From Bacteroidales bacterium (GTDB taxonomy: Bacteria > Bacteroidota > Bacteroidia > Bacteroidales > UBA932): 16,235 bases of DNA. The notes under the pieces were generated by a model. The model did not search any database, had not been told where the DNA came from, and saw nothing but the letters and a program-made list of their open reading frames with translations. The translations under genes and the position numbers were made by a program. Positions 13,081-16,235 of this stretch are shown piece by piece. The stretch covers positions 1 to 16,235 of the forward strand of contig SFMU01000066.1 of assembly GCA_004552965.1 (NCBI GenBank), written 5' to 3'. How positions within the stretch are numbered: the first letter of the stretch is position 1; every line of letters begins with the position of its first letter.

Positions 13081-14484
13081 TCAGATTGACTTGTGCTCGG
13101 TGTTTTCGGCCTTTCTGGCTGGCTTCCTGGTTGCCTCAGCCTTTTCCGTCGTGATTGTCAGCGCCACATCATCGGTGTTGAGGCGGATTTTCAGCCATTC
13201 CAGCAGCTTCGTTTCTTCCTCTTCCTTCATTTTTGAAGAAGTCGTCGCATTGACGAAGGTCGTTTTTCTGAGGGCCAGGCTGTCGGTGCTCACGCTGCTT
13301 CCCCTGCTTATTCCTATCGTTTTGACCGACGGGTAGAAACTCTTGGCTTCCTTCGCGATCTGGATGTACGGGATGCTGTCGTTCTGATATTCACGGAGCT
13401 CTGCCTTCAGGCTCTCGACTTCCTTTTCCTTCTCTGCCAGCTGGCGCTCGGTGTTGGCGTAGATGTCGTTGACGATGTCCGCAACAAGCAGGCTCTTCGA
13501 GGATTTGTTTTCCTTGATGCTGATCTGATCCTCCCTGATGCCGAATCCGTTGGCGGATTCCAGAAGCGCCGCTTTCTGCTCATCGTCCAGCTTGTCACCG
13601 CTGAGGTATACCTCGAGAAGGTATCTGCCCTTTTCGTGATTTACGGTGTAGTCGTAGATGATTGCGCTTTCAAGGGATTTGTTGTTCTGGACGAAGGCGG
13701 CGGCCCTTGTGTCGAAGTCGTTGTTCCTGATGAGGACAATGGCGGACAGGATGCTTGGGATTATGAATATGAGGGTGGTTCCCATCATGATGAACTTTGT
13801 CCTCTTGCGGACCTTCACGTCCTGATATTCAGCCTGATGAAAGCCGAAGGCCTTCGTCATGACATAGGTTGCGGTCGCGATGAAGACGCAGTTGATGGCG
13901 AAGAGATAGAGCGCTCCGAAGAAGTGGTTGAAATTGCCGTTGGCCAGTCCGAAACCGGCTGTGCACAGAGGTGGCATGAGGGCTGTTGCAATGGCCACTC
14001 CGGCGATCACCGTACCTTTTTCCTTCCTGCACTGCTCGAACATTCCGGCTGCCCCGCCGAACAAGGCTATGAGTACATCGTAGATGGTCGGGTTGGTCCT
14101 GGCCAGGAGTTCGGTCGGATTGGACAGGTTGAGAGGGGTGATCAGGAAATATAGGGTTGCGGCGAGAAGCGCGATTCCCATCATTACGGCCAGATTCTTC
14201 AGCGAGGTGACCATGAACTTCATGTCATTGGTACCCAGCGAAAAGCCTATTCCGAAGATCGGTCCCATCAGAGGAGAAACGAGCATCGCGCCGATGATGA
14301 CCGGGATGGAGTTGACGTTGAGGCCTACGGATGCGATGACGACCGAGAATGCGAGAATCCAGGCGTTCGGCCCGCGGAAGGAGACGTTGCTGCGGATCTG
14401 GGCCTCGGCTGTGTCTGTGTCGAGATGCCCCGTCATGCTGAAGGTGTCTTTCAGCAGCGATTTGGTTCTATTGAGTACGTTCAT
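13081..14484 (-). CDS. DUF389 family membrane protein
   Basis: The 467-residue protein fits the DUF389 (TIGR00341-like) hydrophobic family of unknown function. Residues about 40-255 form roughly six membrane segments, with the conserved blocks Gly-Ala-Met-Leu-Val-Ser-Pro-Leu-Met-Gly-Pro (65-75) and Ala-Thr-Ala-Leu-Met-Pro-Pro-Leu-Cys (166-174). The C-terminal 210 residues are soluble, with a strongly charged coiled coil (about 355-385, Gln-Leu-Ala-Glu-Lys-Glu-Lys-Glu-Val). I chose the ATG at 14484 because a -7-like box lies at 14499-14507, which excludes the frame's upstream ATG at 14520. The namZ-like gene starts 8 bases after this stop, so the two form one transcription unit. No catalytic residues can be assigned. 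A transporter or envelope sensor role would be a guess. Confidence 0.88.
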   Translation of the reverse strand: MNVLNRTKSLLKDTFSMTGHLDTDTAEAQIRSNVSFRGPNAWILAFSVVIASVGLNVNSIPVIIGAMLVSPLMGPIFGIGFSLGTNDMKFMVTSLKNLAVMMGIALLAATLYFLITPLNLSNPTELLARTNPTIYDVLIALFGGAAGMFEQCRKEKGTVIAGVAIATALMPPLCTAGFGLANGNFNHFFGALYLFAINCVFIATATYVMTKAFGFHQAEYQDVKVRKRTKFIMMGTTLIFIIPSILSAIVLIRNNDFDTRAAAFVQNNKSLESAIIYDYTVNHEKGRYLLEVYLSGDKLDDEQKAALLESANGFGIREDQISIKENKSSKSLLVADIVNDIYANTERQLAEKEKEVESLKAELREYQNDSIPYIQIAKEAKSFYPSVKTIGISRGSSVSTDSLALRKTTFVNATTSSKMKEEEETKLLEWLKIRLNTDDVALTITTEKAEATRKPARKAENTEHKSI

Positions 14485-14498
14485 TGTTTTCGCTTTCT

Positions 14499-14507
14499 GC
14501 AAATATA
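14499..14507 (-). promoter_or_regulatory. -7 box of the DUF389-namZ unit
   Basis: On the minus strand this reads TATATTTGC, an exact TAnnTTTGY match. A good -33 box is not visible. The leader to the ATG at 14484 would be only about 8-10 bases. Confidence 0.5.
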
Positions 14508-14645
14508 ACAAATTCTCCATACTCGCTGTCCATCCCCGTCCTTGTTGCCCGCAATGACCGGTTGCCGGACCTCACAAATCCCTTACTTTCTGCACGCTAA
14601 GTAATGTAATATAGTCTGATTATCATTTTTTTTAATAGAAATTGT

Positions 14646-14654
14646 CATCTTTGC
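14646..14654 (+). promoter_or_regulatory. Possible -7 box of the BF3164-like lipoprotein gene
   Basis: CATCTTTGC differs by one base from TAnnTTTGY, behind a run of eight T at about 14626-14633. It lies 42 bases before the ATG. The rest of the divergent spacer (14508-14645) shows no gene. Confidence 0.35.
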
Positions 14655-14696
14655 AGAAACCAGATAACACCGGATTTTCTGTAAGTTTCTTCGAGT

Positions 14697-15743
14697 ATGA
14701 AAAAAGTTCTGTTTCTTTCCCTTTCAGCAATTTTGCTTTTGAGCTCATGTTCCAGGAATCCGAAGGAGTATCGGATGCCAGAGTTCCGTACTGAGAAGGA
14801 CGCGACTGTTGAACACATTTCCAAGCCTTTGGAAATAATGAATCCCCATAGGATTTATGAATATGAAGACAAGATCATCCTGATCGCCTATGTTGGGAAG
14901 GGCGAGGACACCTTTTACCTCTATGACAAGGCCACGGGAAATCAGATTTTCTCCGGAATCAAGTTCGGAAATGGCCCCGGCGAAGTGAACGGCGGACTGT
15001 ACAATGTCAGTTTCGACAGCGGAGTCCTGTCATATTCCGACATCCAGGTTGGCGAGCGTCTCTCATTCAATGTCAGCGACTTCCTGTCCAGGGGCTACGA
15101 AGCCATTTCCGTCGACTACTTTGAAGTGGTTCCTTGGACCGTTGCAGCTGATATGGCAGGCGGGAAGCAGGTTTATTTCGGCGACAAGACTTTTCTCAAG
15201 AAAGATTCGCTGGTCGTCCCGCGCATCCGTATGGTGGATGCGAAAGGTGATACCTATTCTTACACCGAAGAGACAATTGATGATGATGCCATCCGTTTCT
15301 TTACGTACATGCAACCGTACCGTGCGACCTCTCCTGACGGCAGCAAACTGGCTGTGGCAAGCGGACGTGGCGCAATACTCGAGACCTTTTCCATCGAGTC
15401 CGGAATTGAGAACATCCAGACGCGTTACTTCATCAGGCCGGGAATAGAAATCAAAGATATGTCATACTCCTTTACCGATGCAGAGGTCTGGGGCTTCGGC
15501 GGTTTGTCGGCTACGGACAAGTGGGTCTTTTCAATCATCGACCTGAAGCATAGATGCATCGACAAGAGCGTACGGTTGATTTTCAATGATATAGCAAAGT
15601 TCGACTGGTCTGGTAAGCCGTTGGCGATCTACCACACTCCATACCAGATCAATTGCTTCTGTGTCGATACTGAAGGCGATCTCGTCTATGCGGTTACCCA
15701 GGACTCGGAAGGCTGCTATTATCTTTCAAAGATCAGCCTGTAG
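14697..15743 (+). CDS. BF3164-like (TolB-like propeller) lipoprotein
   Basis: The 348-residue product has a lipoprotein signal peptide (Met-Lys-Lys, hydrophobic core, Leu-Leu-Ser-Ser-Cys with Cys18). The rest is built of short strands with repeating patterns such as Phe-Gly-Asn-Gly-Pro-Gly-Glu-Val (about 91-98) and Tyr-Arg-Ala-Thr-Ser-Pro-Asp-Gly-Ser-Lys-Leu-Ala (about 209-220), as in BF3164-like lipoproteins (PF15869), predicted six-bladed beta-propellers of Bacteroidales. The Gly-Pro-Gly-Glu motif is typical of this group. The cell location is presumably the outer membrane. The ligand and role are not known for the family. It is transcribed alone, divergent from the DUF389 unit, and ends before a strong terminator. 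Length is normal and no defects are seen. Confidence 0.85.
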   Translation: MKKVLFLSLSAILLLSSCSRNPKEYRMPEFRTEKDATVEHISKPLEIMNPHRIYEYEDKIILIAYVGKGEDTFYLYDKATGNQIFSGIKFGNGPGEVNGGLYNVSFDSGVLSYSDIQVGERLSFNVSDFLSRGYEAISVDYFEVVPWTVAADMAGGKQVYFGDKTFLKKDSLVVPRIRMVDAKGDTYSYTEETIDDDAIRFFTYMQPYRATSPDGSKLAVASGRGAILETFSIESGIENIQTRYFIRPGIEIKDMSYSFTDAEVWGFGGLSATDKWVFSIIDLKHRCIDKSVRLIFNDIAKFDWSGKPLAIYHTPYQINCFCVDTEGDLVYAVTQDSEGCYYLSKISL

Positions 15744-15783
15744 AATGTTTTGCAGACCTGCTGCCGCATGGTCAAAAGAAAAC

Positions 15784-15820
15784 AACAAGGAGACGGCCCG
15801 AAAGACCGTCTCCTTGTTTT
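15784..15820 (+). terminator. Rho-independent terminator of the lipoprotein gene
   Basis: AACAAGGAGACGG (15784-15796) pairs perfectly with CCGTCTCCTTGTT (15806-15818) around a 9-base loop, followed by TT to complete a T-run. It begins 40 bases after the stop. The A-rich left side may let it work on the minus strand too, toward the PIN pseudogene. Confidence 0.9.
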
Positions 15821-15861
15821 GCGGAGAGAACGATACTAACCCCCGTTCAAAAACTAAACCC

Positions 15862-16235
15862 TCAGTCACTCAGGTCCCCTTGAACCATTGAGACAAACTC
15901 TGCAAAGGTTATTATCTTTGTCCCCAGATGATTTCTTAGTACAAGCAGGTCCTAGTCACCTGTCACAAGATAATCAGCGGGGATGCTTTCAGCCATTGAA
16001 AGAAGATATAAGTCCTTTATATCACGGATTGCAGATTCTGCATCTGCATATCCATTGATGCATCTGCATTTAGCAAGTATGAGTTCAAACAGATTGACAA
16101 TTGCCTGTAACCCTATTTTACCAAGGAATTTTGGACGGAAGGCAACATCCCTGAGTTCAGAGAGCAAGGCATCAGACACATAAATCTCCAAATCCTCCAT
16201 TTCAATGATTTCCCTGAGGATGGTCAATCTTTTAC
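15862..16235 (-). pseudogene. PIN-domain toxin-like gene, 3' part, with in-frame TAG
   Basis: The minus strand encodes the C-terminal part of a PIN-domain protein of the COG1569 type, nucleases usually called toxins of toxin-antitoxin pairs. Visible family features are Glu-Ile-Tyr-Val-Ser-Asp-Ala-Leu-Leu-Ser-Glu-Leu (one acidic residue of the active site), Arg-Pro-Lys-Phe, Asp-Ile-Lys-Asp-Leu-Tyr-Leu-Leu-Ser-Met-Ala, and Ala-Asp-Tyr-Leu-Val-Thr-Gly-Asp. Directly after this comes TAG (15952-15954), where the family has Lys (Gly-Asp-Lys-Asp-Leu-Leu). The same frame then continues for 29 codons (Asp-Leu-Leu-Val-Leu, Gly-Thr-Lys-Ile-Ile-Thr-Phe-Ala-Glu-Phe) to a TGA at 15862-15864. AAG to TAG is one base change. 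The start lies outside the window, so the antitoxin cannot be judged. Confidence 0.8.

Noticed and set aside
13636..14154. Plus-strand open frame of 172 codons opposite DUF389
   Set aside because: Antisense to membrane segments with conserved motifs; its Gly/Glu/Asp-rich composition mirrors the hydrophobic codons.
15913..15921. TATCTTTGT, a perfect -7 box on the plus strand
   Set aside because: It falls in the coding tail of the PIN pseudogene, and no plus-strand gene follows in the window.
1..16235. CRISPR array, tRNA, rRNA, prophage or integrase
   Set aside because: No regularly spaced repeats, tRNA-like folds or phage genes were seen; the only repeats are those of the IS66 element and the epsilon start.

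Overview
This window looks like a chromosomal segment of a member of the Bacteroidota, most likely the order Bacteroidales. Four things support this. The ATP synthase genes are in the permuted order beta-epsilon-a-c-b-delta-alpha-gamma. Several promoters fit the Bacteroidales form (TTTG-like -33 box, about 19-21 bases, TAnnTTTG -7 box). Shine-Dalgarno sequences are mostly weak or absent. The accessory families (BF3164-like lipoprotein, OmpA-type porin with a proline-rich linker, DUF1343/NamZ) are typical of that group. The genus cannot be named from the sequence alone.

Layout. Bases 1-186 are the 3' end of a gene for a protein with a bacterial Ig-like (BIG2) domain. Bases 224-829 encode a small surface lipoprotein with an EF-hand-like loop and leucine-rich repeats. 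Next comes a hairpin-rich spacer into which a complete IS66-family element has inserted. The element spans 1019-3415, with 17-bp perfect terminal inverted repeats and a perfect 8-bp target duplication, GCCGGTTC. It carries tnpA, tnpB and tnpC. The tnpC frame has no stop inside the element and runs 40 codons into host DNA. To its right lie a palindrome and a promoter that appear to serve an OmpA-like outer-membrane gene (3628-4701), which ends in a strong hairpin.

The core of the window (4897-11665) is a complete eight-gene F1Fo ATP synthase operon, tightly packed with overlaps or gaps of 1-42 bases. Beta, epsilon, alpha, gamma and delta build the F1 part, and a, b and c the membrane part. Points of note are a short epsilon without its C-terminal helical domain, a 20-bp tandem repeat at the epsilon start, and an a subunit with a mitochondrial-like His/Glu arrangement around the essential Arg.

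On the minus strand, converging on the ATP synthase operon, a DUF389 membrane protein gene (14484-13081) is followed after 8 bases by a DUF1343/NamZ-type exo-N-acetylmuramidase gene (13072-11791). The latter looks broken by an internal deletion and frameshift near its 3' end. Diverging from DUF389 is a BF3164-like (TolB-like propeller) lipoprotein gene (14697-15743) with a clear terminator. The right edge holds the 3' part of a minus-strand PIN-domain toxin-like gene whose frame is interrupted by one in-frame TAG at a conserved site.

Most of the window is recognisable housekeeping and mobile-element content. I found no CRISPR array, tRNA or rRNA, and no clear new defence or biosynthetic system. 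The most informative oddities are the stop-less tnpC, the paired internal IS66 promoters, the two decaying genes (namZ-like and PIN) and the duplicated epsilon start.
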